Assembly (NCBI GenBank): GCA_964539025.1
Contig: CAZIFA010000001.1
Location: 522,955-586,954 of the forward strand
Direction of reading: 5' to 3'
Length of the DNA stretch: 64,000 nucleotides
DNA from: Micavibrio_A sp964539025
Lineage (GTDB): Bacteria > Pseudomonadota > Alphaproteobacteria > Micavibrionales > Micavibrionaceae
Below the pieces are notes generated by a model. That model was not told the origin of the DNA and ran no database searches. It was given only the letters and a program-made list of their open reading frames with translations. The translations under genes and the position numbers were made by a program. Position 1 is the stretch's first letter. The number at the start of each line of letters is the position of its first letter. Positions 50,592 through 58,904 of the stretch are shown piece by piece.

Positions 50592-50889
50592 TTTTAACAC
50601 GAAGTATGGAAGAAGCCGCGAAGATCACGAAGATTGATTTTGATCCACTTTCCAAACAAGTGGTTGATGCAGCGTTTACGATTCATCAAACGCTGGGTTC
50701 AGGGATGTTGGAAAGCATAGTTGAAAAGATTATGAATGCCCATACGGCGCAAATATTAAGTTATATGAGAATAGCAAATATAAAAACGGGCCTTTTAATT
50801 AACTTTGGCGATCCTTATTTTAAGAGCGCCATAAGAAGGTTTGTATTATAGCTTCGTGAACTTCTTAACTTCGTTACTTCGTGTTAAAA
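50592..50889 (+). mobile_element. inverted-repeat-bracketed GxxExxY cassette
   Basis: TTTTAACACGAAGTA at 50592-50606 and its exact complement TACTTCGTGTTAAAA at 50875-50889. The right side consists of degenerate tandem units (CTTCGTGAA, CTTCTTAA, CTTCGTTA, CTTCGTGTTAA). The arms enclose one gutted GxxExxY gene and nothing else, between pyrH and frr, which usually are near neighbours. No transposase; the ends just touch the pyrH stop and the frr ribosome site. Confidence 0.65.
50606..50851 (+). pseudogene. GxxExxY (PD-(D/E)XK-like) protein, catalytic core deleted
   Basis: 81 aa. The start (KITKIDFDPLSKQVVDAAFTIHQTLGSGMLES) and end (AHTAQILSYMRIANIKTGLLINFGDP...RRFVL) are classic for the GxxExxY family, which is about 125 aa. 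The join LESIVEKIMNAHTAQ skips the roughly 50 residues that hold the GxxExxY Glu/Tyr region and the nuclease-like Asp and ExK residues. The frame is preserved, so a short product could still be made, but enzymatic function should be lost. The first ATG lies on the last base of the left arm. Confidence 0.8.
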
Positions 50890-50900
50890 AAGAGGACAAA

Positions 50901-51452
50901 ATGTTATTCAACAAAGAAGATATTAAAAAGCGCATGGAAGCTTCGGTGGACGCGCTCAAACACGAATTTTCCGGTCTGCGTACGGGGCGCGCCAGCACGG
51001 CGATGCTCGATACGATCACGGTCGAAGTGTACGGATCGCGCATGCCGCTCACACAGGTTGGCAGCATTTCGGTGCCGGAGCCGCGTTTGCTCACTGTTCA
51101 GGTTTGGGATTCCGGTTCGGTCAAAGCCGTAGAGAAAGCCATTCGTGATGCGAACCTTGGATTGAACCCTGCGCCGGATGGAAATTTGATCCGTATTCCT
51201 GTTCCAGAACTCAATCAGGACCGCCGCAAGGAACTGACGAAGGTCGCCAGCCAGTATGCAGAATCCGCCCGCGTCGCTGTGCGCAATATCCGCCGCGACG
51301 GGATGGAAACACTGAAGAAAGACAAGGCGAACGGTCAAGGTGAAGATGAGAATAAGCGTCACAGCGATGAGGTGCAAAAACTCACCGACGATTACGTGAA
51401 GAAGATCGACACAATGCTGTCCGAAAAAGAAAAAGATATTATGACTGTCTAA
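50901..51452 (+). CDS. frr: ribosome recycling factor
   Basis: 183 aa from ATG 50901, AGAGGA upstream. Splits post-termination ribosomes with EF-G. LKHEFSGLRTGRASTAMLD, PEPRLLTVQVWD and IRIPVPELNQDRRKEL...ARVAVRNIRRDGMETLKK are family blocks. The in-frame extension to 50841 runs into the cassette's right arm. Another cassette follows. Confidence 0.97.
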   Translation: MLFNKEDIKKRMEASVDALKHEFSGLRTGRASTAMLDTITVEVYGSRMPLTQVGSISVPEPRLLTVQVWDSGSVKAVEKAIRDANLGLNPAPDGNLIRIPVPELNQDRRKELTKVASQYAESARVAVRNIRRDGMETLKKDKANGQGEDENKRHSDEVQKLTDDYVKKIDTMLSEKEKDIMTV

Positions 51453-51484
51453 GCTGGATATTGGATTTTAGAAATTGGATATTG

Positions 51485-51944
51485 GAGGACTGGAGGATTA
51501 GAGGACTGGATGATTGGAAACGTGCAAAAAATAGAAAAACGTCCTTCTGCCTTCACATATGAAGATCTTGATGTGTGGAAAAAAGCGTTTGTTGCATCTG
51601 TATCAATTCACAAGCGTTCGCTTGGGTTTCCAAAGATAGAGCAATATGCGCTTGCGGATCAAATGCGCCGTTCCAGTAAATCTATTTGCGCCAACATTGC
51701 CGAAGGTTTCGCCAAGCAAAAGGCATCAAAAGCGGAGTTTAAGCGATTTTTGATGATGGCTTTTGGATCGGCGAATGAAATGCTGGTCTGGTTAAAGTAT
51801 TGCCTTGAGCTAGATTATATTACAAAGGACGAGTTTCAAATTTGGACGGCGGAATACACAAGTATCTGTAAAATGGTCAATAGCTTGCATGAGAAATGCG
51901 CATGACCTATTCCAATCCTCCAATCCTCCAATCCTCTAGTCCTC
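51485..51944 (+). mobile_element. inverted-repeat-bracketed four-helix-bundle cassette
   Basis: The left arm 51485-51518 and right arm 51911-51944 are complementary at 30 of 34 positions. Both are built of GGAGGATT/GGAGGACT-like units (complement AATCCTCC), and a similar GGATATTGGA stretch extends the left side from 51455. The gene inside starts within the left arm. The right arm lies inside the uppS reading frame and encodes its residues 4-15. The pairing would place the whole gene in the loop of an RNA stem, as in 23S rRNA intervening sequences. Confidence 0.7.
51510..51905 (+). CDS. four-helix bundle protein (S23 / IVS-encoded family)
   Basis: 131 aa. FTYEDLDVWKKAFVASVSIHKRSLGFPKIEQYALADQMRRSSKSICANIAEGFAKQ (about 17-71) and KRFLMMAFGSANEMLVWL...Y are the S23/four-helix-bundle family signature. 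The family was found in intervening sequences of 23S rRNA and forms pentameric bundles, and one relative (Avd) serves diversity-generating retroelements; no reverse transcriptase is in this window. Complete and apparently intact. Its stop overlaps the uppS start at 51902 by ATGA. Confidence 0.88.
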   Translation: MIGNVQKIEKRPSAFTYEDLDVWKKAFVASVSIHKRSLGFPKIEQYALADQMRRSSKSICANIAEGFAKQKASKAEFKRFLMMAFGSANEMLVWLKYCLELDYITKDEFQIWTAEYTSICKMVNSLHEKCA

Positions 51945-52645
51945 TTCATATCGCAATCATCATGGACGGCAATGGCCGCTGGGCAAAGGCGCGCGGTCTG
52001 CCGCGCACGGCGGGGCATCATCAGGGCGTCGAGGCGTGCAAGCGGACGGTGAAAGCCGCCGGTGAACTTGGCGTGAAATACATCACGTTGTTCGGTTTTT
52101 CATCCGAGAATTGGAGCCGCCCGGCGGAAGAGATCAGCGAGCTTATGCGCCTTCTGCGCATGTTCCTGCGCGCCGAAACGGCGGACCTGCACCGGAACAA
52201 TGTACGGCTTACGGTCATGGGTTCGCGCAAGGAACTTTCCGAGGATATCGTCGAGTTGATCGAGAACGCAGAAAACCTTACCAAAGATAACGACGCATTG
52301 TTCCTCAATATCGCGCTGAATTACGGCAGCCGGAATGAAATTTTACTGGCAGCCGCCGAGTACGCGAGACAGATGATCGAAAAGGGGCTGGAGCCCAATT
52401 TCGAAACGGCGGAAGAATATTTCCCGCAAGCCTTGATGACGCGCGATATTCCGGACCCGGATATACTGATCCGCACCAGCGGCGAGCAGCGCATCAGCAA
52501 CTTCCTTTTGTGGCAGTGCGCGTATACTGAATTCGTTTTCACCCAGACGCTTTGGCCCGATTTTTCCAAAGCCGATCTGGAAAGCGCGATTGCCGATTAC
52601 CAAAAACGCGAGCGTCGTTATGGCGCGGTAACAAGCCTTCAATAA
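51902..52645 (+). CDS. uppS: undecaprenyl diphosphate synthase
   Basis: 247 aa from ATG 51902 (ATG 51896 in frame also possible). cis-Prenyltransferase making the lipid carrier for cell wall and LPS sugars. HIAIIMDGNGRWAKARGLPR carries the catalytic Asp; FSSENWSRP and RTSGEQRISNFLLWQCAYTEFVF follow. The residues before HIAIIMDG (TYSNPPILQSSSPL) are translated from the right arm of the inserted cassette, so the native N-terminus has been replaced. Confidence 0.95.
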   Translation: MTYSNPPILQSSSPLHIAIIMDGNGRWAKARGLPRTAGHHQGVEACKRTVKAAGELGVKYITLFGFSSENWSRPAEEISELMRLLRMFLRAETADLHRNNVRLTVMGSRKELSEDIVELIENAENLTKDNDALFLNIALNYGSRNEILLAAAEYARQMIEKGLEPNFETAEEYFPQALMTRDIPDPDILIRTSGEQRISNFLLWQCAYTEFVFTQTLWPDFSKADLESAIADYQKRERRYGAVTSLQ

Positions 52646-52663
52646 CAACACAGGATTGATTCA

Positions 52664-53371
52664 TTGAACCTAAAGCAGAACAACAGTCTTTATTTACGTC
52701 TGATCTCAGCTCTTGTTCTTATGCCCATAGTCCTGTGGTGCATAATTTATGGCGGAGAGCCATTTATGATCCTGATGGGGGCAGCGATTGTCTTTGCCGC
52801 AAGTGAATGGTGCAAGATGGCCTATCATTCTTCCAGCCCTTGCGTTCGATGCGGGATCGGCCTGCTTTACATCATGCTGTGCTTCTTCGCTTTCATTCAC
52901 CTGCGTCAGCATTACGATGACAACGGAACGGGACTTACGCTTTGTCTTTTGTTTTGCGTGTGGGCTTCGGATACGGGCGCATATTTTGCCGGAAAAGCCA
53001 TCGGCGGCCCGAAGATGGCGCCGAATATCAGCCCGAACAAAACATGGGCCGGAATGGGCGGCGCCATTGTTTCAAGCATCGTGGTCTTCTTCGCCTATGT
53101 TTACGGCGTCGGTCCGTTTCTGGGCGATCTGATCTGGAGCGATTTGAATATGCCGCAAGGGCTTTCGCTTCTTTCCATCGTGGTCATGGGCTTGTTAATC
53201 GCCGTGAGCGGCCAGATAGGGGATCTTCTTGTATCAATGGAAAAACGCCGCGTCGGTGTAAAAGACACCGGCACGCTTATTCCCGGGCACGGCGGTCTGC
53301 TCGATCGGATTGACTCGTTATTGCTTGCCGCGCCTGTGTATGTGCTGTGCCTGAAAGTTATAGGGGTATGA
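52664..53371 (+). CDS. cdsA: phosphatidate cytidylyltransferase
   Basis: 235 aa, about seven membrane helices. Makes CDP-diacylglycerol for phospholipids. WASDTGAYFAGKAIGGPKMAPNISPNKTWAG and KDTGTLIPGHGGLLDRIDSLL form the CDP-binding signature. The TTG start at 52664 is supported by CAGGA eight bases upstream. Shorter than the roughly 270-aa average by its N-terminal helices. Confidence 0.94.
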   Translation: MNLKQNNSLYLRLISALVLMPIVLWCIIYGGEPFMILMGAAIVFAASEWCKMAYHSSSPCVRCGIGLLYIMLCFFAFIHLRQHYDDNGTGLTLCLLFCVWASDTGAYFAGKAIGGPKMAPNISPNKTWAGMGGAIVSSIVVFFAYVYGVGPFLGDLIWSDLNMPQGLSLLSIVVMGLLIAVSGQIGDLLVSMEKRRVGVKDTGTLIPGHGGLLDRIDSLLLAAPVYVLCLKVIGV

Positions 53372-54558
53372 GCAGGAGCGTTACCATTCTCGGCTCCACC
53401 GGATCGGTGGGATCATCGACGCTGGATGTCATTCAATCACAGCCGGAGCAGTTTTCTATCCATGCTCTGACGGCGCAGAGCAAAGTCGCGTTGCTCGCCG
53501 AACAGGCCAAGAAGTTTAAAGCAAAACTCGCAGTCATCGGCGATGAAAGCCTGCATGGGGAATTAAAGGAGGCGCTGGCCGGGACGAACATAAAAACCGC
53601 CGCGGGTAAAAAATCCATCGTCGATGCCGCATCGGAGAAGGTCGATTACACCATGGCGGCTATCGTCGGCATGGCGGGGCTGGAACCGATGCTGGCGGCG
53701 ATAGAGAACGGTCGCTGTGTGGCGATTGCCAACAAGGAACCGATGGTCGCGGCGGGGAAATTCGTGATGGAAGCCGCGAAAAAATCCGGCGCGACATTGC
53801 TGCCCGTGGATTCCGAACATAACGCGATCTTCCAGCTATTCGATGAAAAGAACAAAGACGAAATCACGCGCATTATTTTAACCGCTTCCGGCGGGCCGTT
53901 TCGCGAATGGCCTGTATCAAAGATGCAATCCGCCACGCCAAAGCAGGCTATCGCGCATCCCAATTGGTCTATGGGTGCTAAGATTTCCGTCGATTCCGCG
54001 ACGATGATGAACAAGGCGCTCGAAGTGATCGAAGCGCATTTCCTGTTTGGTATGCTCCCTGAAAGGATCGAAGTGCTGGTCCATCCGCAATCCATCATCC
54101 ATTCCATGGTCGAATATTCCGACGGTTCTGTGCTGGCACAGATGGGTGCAAGCGACATGCGGGTGCCAATTACCCATACGCTGGCATGGCCAAGTAGGAT
54201 GAACGGACCCGCACAACATCTTGATTTTAATAAAATTTCATCACTTACGTTCGAGCCCGTGGATCATTGCCGTTTTCCCGCCATAAACTATGCCTACGAT
54301 TGCCTGAAGGATGGGCAAGCGGCCTGCATAGCCATGAATGCGGCGAATGAGGAGGCCGTTGCGGCCTTCCTTGGCGGAAATCTGGGTTTCCTTGATATTT
54401 TCGAAACTGTCCGCCGGACAGTGGAGCAAAAAGATAACCCTGTTCTGGATAATCTGGGCGATATCCTTGTCTTCGATGAGAAGATGCGCAATATCGCTAA
54501 AACCTGTATATTAGAAAACAAATCAAACGCGTCCAACACGAACCGGAAAGTCTCATGA
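53368..54558 (+). CDS. dxr: 1-deoxy-D-xylulose 5-phosphate reductoisomerase
   Basis: 396 aa from ATG 53368. Second step of the MEP isoprenoid pathway, NADPH-dependent. VTILGSTGSVGSSTLDVI (nucleotide loop), ANKEPMVAAGK, LPVDSEHNAIFQ, LTASGGPFREW, SVDSATMMNKALEVIEAHFLF and HPQSIIHSMVEYSDGS are all in order. ATGA overlap with cdsA and with rseP. The usual ANKESLV reads ANKEPMV here. Confidence 0.97.
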   Translation: MSRSVTILGSTGSVGSSTLDVIQSQPEQFSIHALTAQSKVALLAEQAKKFKAKLAVIGDESLHGELKEALAGTNIKTAAGKKSIVDAASEKVDYTMAAIVGMAGLEPMLAAIENGRCVAIANKEPMVAAGKFVMEAAKKSGATLLPVDSEHNAIFQLFDEKNKDEITRIILTASGGPFREWPVSKMQSATPKQAIAHPNWSMGAKISVDSATMMNKALEVIEAHFLFGMLPERIEVLVHPQSIIHSMVEYSDGSVLAQMGASDMRVPITHTLAWPSRMNGPAQHLDFNKISSLTFEPVDHCRFPAINYAYDCLKDGQAACIAMNAANEEAVAAFLGGNLGFLDIFETVRRTVEQKDNPVLDNLGDILVFDEKMRNIAKTCILENKSNASNTNRKVS

Positions 54559-55937
54559 GCTCTTTTGTCGATATGTTTCAGCTGATCCTAAGCAATATCT
54601 GGATGTTTGGCGGCACGTTTTTGCTCGTCCTGTCCATTTTGGTGTTCGTGCATGAATGGGGTCATTACATTGTCGCGCGCATGTGCGGTGTTCGCGTCGA
54701 AACATTTTCCATCGGCTTTGGCAAAGAGTTGTTCGGATGGAATGACTCGCACGGCACGCGCTGGAAATTTTCGCTGATCCCGCTGGGTGGCTACGTCAAG
54801 ATGTTCGGCGACACCGATCCTGCCAGCACGGGACACAAGGAAACGGTGGGCGAGGGATTGAAAGCGCGTCCGCTGACACCCGCAGAACGCAAGGTTGCTT
54901 TCTTCGCCAAGCCTGTCAGCCAGCGCGCGTTGATCGTGTTCGCAGGCCCTGCCATCAATTTCATCTTTGCCATTATTCTGCTATCCGGTCTCTACACTTT
55001 CTACGGTCAGCCTGTTACACCGCCGATGGCTTCGGCCATTATCAAGGGCTCCGCCGCAGACAAGGCGGGGTTCGAACCGCATGACCGCGTCATTGCCATC
55101 GACGGCAAACCCGTCAAGCGGTTTGAAGATATCCGCCAGACCGTGATGATCGCGCTCGATACGTCGATGAAATTCACCGTGCAACGCGGCGAGAAAAAAG
55201 TCGACCTGACTGCAACACCCGAGCGTGAGAATTTTTCCGATCGTTTCGGGTTCCAGCATTCTCGCGGTGTGCTTGGCCTGATTGGCGCCGTCAACGGGTT
55301 CGGGATGGAAAAGATCGTAGCTGTCAACGGCAAGCCCGTGACCGAAGCCAACAAACTTTCCGCCGTAAAGCGCAGTTTTGAAAAGACCACCGAGGTTACG
55401 TTCGAAGGTATCGATGGCGGGGATGAAAAAGTCCTGATCATCCACCCCTTTAAGCGATTGAACGAGACGCTGGGCGGGCCTGGGGAAAATGACAACCTGC
55501 TGATAATCTCCGAAAAACTAGGCAGCGATATCGTCAAGCATAGCGTGCCTTCCGCCATTGTGAACGCAATGCGGGAAACCAAGGAAGTCACGGCAGGCAC
55601 CCTGACCGCGCTCGGCCAGATCGTAACCGGCACAAGATCGGCCAAGGAGCTGGGCGGCCTGATCCGCATCGGTGCGATGGCGGGGGACATGGCGCAGGCA
55701 GGGCTTGTCGCGGTCATTACCTTTACCGCGCTGCTGTCGATCAATCTCGGACTGATTAACCTTTTCCCGATTCCGGTTCTGGATGGCGGGCACCTGGTCT
55801 TTTACGCCCTTGAGGCGGTGAAGGGGTCGCCGATCCCGGAGCGGGCGCAGGAATACGCTTTCCGCTTGGGATTTAGCATTTTGATCGGTATCATGGTGTT
55901 CGCGAATTTAAGTGATATACTGCAGCTTATTCTTTGA
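54555..55937 (+). CDS. rseP: site-2 metalloprotease (RIP protease)
   Basis: 460 aa. Intramembrane zinc protease that cleaves anti-sigma factors or signal-peptide remnants (RseP/MmpA). HEWGH at residues 33-37 in the first helix and NLFPIPVLDGGHL near 398 form the active site. Two PDZ-like regions lie between (about 140-220 and 230-300). Its place before bamA links it to envelope-stress control. Confidence 0.95.
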   Translation: MSSFVDMFQLILSNIWMFGGTFLLVLSILVFVHEWGHYIVARMCGVRVETFSIGFGKELFGWNDSHGTRWKFSLIPLGGYVKMFGDTDPASTGHKETVGEGLKARPLTPAERKVAFFAKPVSQRALIVFAGPAINFIFAIILLSGLYTFYGQPVTPPMASAIIKGSAADKAGFEPHDRVIAIDGKPVKRFEDIRQTVMIALDTSMKFTVQRGEKKVDLTATPERENFSDRFGFQHSRGVLGLIGAVNGFGMEKIVAVNGKPVTEANKLSAVKRSFEKTTEVTFEGIDGGDEKVLIIHPFKRLNETLGGPGENDNLLIISEKLGSDIVKHSVPSAIVNAMRETKEVTAGTLTALGQIVTGTRSAKELGGLIRIGAMAGDMAQAGLVAVITFTALLSINLGLINLFPIPVLDGGHLVFYALEAVKGSPIPERAQEYAFRLGFSILIGIMVFANLSDILQLIL

Positions 55938-56032
55938 TATCTTTGTTAAAGAATCGGTTGTAACCCGCCTTAAAATACTCTACTGAATCCTCTGGGCTAA
56001 AACCGGAAATTTCGTCAGGAACGCGATTCATC

Positions 56033-58297
56033 ATGTCTCGGCTAAAATTTGTCATAATTGTTGCTTTGATCTGTGTTATTTCCACCGCCGCCTGGGCCGC
56101 AGAGACACTCCGTGAAATCCGCGTCAATGGTGCGCAGCGTATCGAGCCTTCCACGATTCTCACCTATCTGAATATTCAAACCGGCCAGCCGCTCACCGAC
56201 GATGTGATGAATGAAGGATTGAAAAACCTGTTCGCAACCGGCCTGTTTGCCGATGTGAAGATGCGTCAGGATGGCGGCACGCTTCTTGTCGATGTTCTCG
56301 AAAACCCGATCATCAATGAGATTGCGTTCGAAGGAAATGACAGGATCGAAGACGGCGAGTTGATGTCCGAAATCTCGCTTCGTCCGCGTCAGGTTTACAC
56401 GAAGACCAAGGTTCAGAACGATGTTGCCCGCGTCTATCAATTGTATCAGCGCGGCGGGCGTTTTGCCGTGGCGATCGAGCCGAAAATTATCGAGCTGGAC
56501 CAGAATCGCGTCAACCTGGTTTTTGAGATCGTCGAAGGCGACGTTACCGCCATCAAGGGCATCAAATTCGTCGGCAATTCCGCGTTCGACGACGACCAAC
56601 TCCGCGCCGAACTTTCCACCAAGGAAGAGCGCTGGTATAAATTTTTTTCCAGCGATGATCGCTATGACGAAGACCGCGTGAAGTTTGATGAAGAATTGCT
56701 GCGCCGCTTCTACCTGAAAAACGGCTATGCGGATTTCCGCGTCGCTTCTTCGAACGCAGAATTGTCGGAAGATAAGGAATCCTTCTACCTGACCTTTACG
56801 GTGGAAGAGGGACAACGCTACAGGATCAATACAATAGAGATCGTTTCCGACCTGCGCGGGTTTGATGCCGCGCCGTTGCGCGACGATGTGACCTTCGTTC
56901 CCGGCGAATGGTATGATGCCGATGCCGTCCAGGCTTCCCAGGATAAAATGGCGGCCCGCCTTGGCGATGAGCAGTATGCCTTTGCAGAAATCGATCCTAA
57001 AGTGGTGCGTAATACCGCCGACAATTCAGTCAATATCGTCTTTGAAGTGGCCGAAAGCCCGCGCGTGTTCGTAGAGCGTATCGATATTCACGGCAACGTC
57101 CGTACGATCGATAAGGTCATTCGCCGCGAAATTCTGCTGGTTGAAGGCGACCCGTTCAGTCGTTCCAAGTTGGAGCGTTCCGAGCAACGCCTGCGCGACA
57201 TGAACTTCTTTGAGAATGTCGTTGTCAAAACCGAACCCGGCACGGCGCCAGACAAAACCGTCATCGATATCGAAGTTACGGAACAATCGACGGGCGAACT
57301 TTCCATCGGTGCGGGCTTCTCGTCGCAAGACGGTCCTTTGGCCGACCTTCGCATCCGCGAGCGTAACCTGCTCGGTAAAGGTCAGGATCTGACCTTCGCC
57401 ACGACCTTCGCCGGCAAGAAAACTGAATTCGACGCTTCGTTCACAGAGCCGTACTTCCTCGATCGCGATCTTTCGGCAGGCGTTGACGCGTTCCACATCA
57501 CCCGCGACTTGCAAGATGAATCGTCCTATGACCAGCGCAGGACGGGTGCCGCACTCCGCATGGGCTATCCGCTGTCGGAAAAATGGCGCCAGAGCCTTAA
57601 ATACCGTTTCGAACAAAACGAAATCCGCGACGTCGATGCCAACGCATCCCGTTACATCCGCGATCAGGAAGGCGAGCGCATCACTTCCGCGGTTTCGCAG
57701 CGCCTGACCTATGACGACCGCGATTCCACGCTGTACCCGGCAGATGGCCTGAACGCATGGTTTGATCTTGAGGGTGCCGGTCTTGGCGGCGATGCCAAAT
57801 ATGTTTCGGGCGATATTGGCGCGAGCTATTACATTCCGTTCTTTGAGAAAAAGGTCGTCCTGAATTTTATGGGCGAAACAGGCGCCATCCAGGGAATTAG
57901 CAATGAGGATGTTGAGATCAATGAGCGTTTCATGCTCGGCGGTAACAATCTGCGCGGCTTTGAAAAGGGCGGTATTGGTCCTCGCGATCGTTCCACGGAT
58001 GACGCGCTGGGCGGCAACCTGTATTACCGCGGTACGGCAGAGCTGACCTTCCCCATCGGCTTTCCTGATGAGATGGGCGTCGCCGGTCACGCCTTCACGG
58101 ATTTCGGATCTCTATGGGACATCGATGAGACCGGGCCGAACATCATCGATGACAACAGCCTGCGCGCCGCAGCCGGGGTGGGCGTTTCGTGGAAATCACC
58201 GATGGGCCCTGTCCGCGTAGATTTCTCGGCACCTTACATCAAGGAAAGCTACGATCAGGAAGAAAATTTCCGCTTCAGCTTCGGTACGCGGTTCTAA
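56033..58297 (+). CDS. bamA: outer membrane protein assembly factor BamA
   Basis: 754 aa. Signal peptide (LKFVIIVALICVISTAAWAAE), five POTRA domains starting LREIRVNGAQRIEPSTILTYL, then a 16-strand barrel (about 420 to the end) with NLLGKGQDL, NLRGFEKGGIGPRD (the lid-loop VRGF/Y-type motif) and a C-terminal Phe (FRFSFGTRF). Central subunit inserting beta-barrel proteins. The 95 nt upstream hold its leader; I could not fix a promoter. Confidence 0.97.
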   Translation: MSRLKFVIIVALICVISTAAWAAETLREIRVNGAQRIEPSTILTYLNIQTGQPLTDDVMNEGLKNLFATGLFADVKMRQDGGTLLVDVLENPIINEIAFEGNDRIEDGELMSEISLRPRQVYTKTKVQNDVARVYQLYQRGGRFAVAIEPKIIELDQNRVNLVFEIVEGDVTAIKGIKFVGNSAFDDDQLRAELSTKEERWYKFFSSDDRYDEDRVKFDEELLRRFYLKNGYADFRVASSNAELSEDKESFYLTFTVEEGQRYRINTIEIVSDLRGFDAAPLRDDVTFVPGEWYDADAVQASQDKMAARLGDEQYAFAEIDPKVVRNTADNSVNIVFEVAESPRVFVERIDIHGNVRTIDKVIRREILLVEGDPFSRSKLERSEQRLRDMNFFENVVVKTEPGTAPDKTVIDIEVTEQSTGELSIGAGFSSQDGPLADLRIRERNLLGKGQDLTFATTFAGKKTEFDASFTEPYFLDRDLSAGVDAFHITRDLQDESSYDQRRTGAALRMGYPLSEKWRQSLKYRFEQNEIRDVDANASRYIRDQEGERITSAVSQRLTYDDRDSTLYPADGLNAWFDLEGAGLGGDAKYVSGDIGASYYIPFFEKKVVLNFMGETGAIQGISNEDVEINERFMLGGNNLRGFEKGGIGPRDRSTDDALGGNLYYRGTAELTFPIGFPDEMGVAGHAFTDFGSLWDIDETGPNIIDDNSLRAAAGVGVSWKSPMGPVRVDFSAPYIKESYDQEENFRFSFGTRF

Positions 58298-58333
58298 TAT
58301 TTAAAAACAATTTACTTAAGGAGTTATCACACA

Positions 58334-58882
58334 ATGTTTCAACGCGCCCTTATAATGGCCTTCCTGTCTTTCTTAGCGATTGCGGCGCTGACGCCCGTGA
58401 AATCGCACGCCGCTGACGCGCCGACCATCGCCATCGTCGATGTGGAGAAAATTTTGGCGGAAGCCAAGGCTGCACAAAGCTTGCAAAAACAGATTCAGGC
58501 AAAAAAAGAATCCTTCCAAAAAGAATTCGCCGCCAAGGAAAAGGAACTGAAAACCGCTGAAACATCGTTGCTTGCCGAACAGGGCAAGGTAACAGCAGAG
58601 GAATTCGCCAAAAAGCGTAAATCCTATGAAGAAAAAATTCTTGAAACGCAAAAGCTATTCAAGAAACGCCGCAGTGCGCTGGATGAAGGTCTGAACAAAG
58701 CCATGACTGAACTGCGCAAGAGTATCGTCGAAGCCGGTTCCACGGTGGCAGATGAAAAGAACTATGACATTGTCGTGACGCGTGAGAGCGTTCTGATCGC
58801 CGACAAGGCGCTCGATATCACCGCTGATGTCCTAAAAGCGCTTGATGCAAAAACTGCGGACATCAAGCTGACGGTCGAATAA
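58334..58882 (+). CDS. skp: periplasmic chaperone Skp/OmpH
   Basis: 182 aa. Signal peptide (MFQRALIMAFLSFLAIAALTPVKSHA), then IAIVDVEKILAEAKAAQSLQKQIQAKKESFQKEF and a long Lys/Glu coiled coil, the tentacle of the Skp trimer, returning to a beta strand (NYDIVVTRESVLIAD). Holds unfolded outer-membrane proteins for BamA, its neighbour. AAGGAG-type ribosome site. Confidence 0.94.
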   Translation: MFQRALIMAFLSFLAIAALTPVKSHAADAPTIAIVDVEKILAEAKAAQSLQKQIQAKKESFQKEFAAKEKELKTAETSLLAEQGKVTAEEFAKKRKSYEEKILETQKLFKKRRSALDEGLNKAMTELRKSIVEAGSTVADEKNYDIVVTRESVLIADKALDITADVLKALDAKTADIKLTVE

Positions 58883-58904
58883 CGCAACGAAAAGGCGTAG
58901 TGTC

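Noticed and set aside
51510..51905. Avd-type accessory gene of a diversity-generating retroelement
   Set aside because: The four-helix fold fits, but no reverse transcriptase or template/variable repeat pair is nearby; the IVS/S23 reading is preferred.
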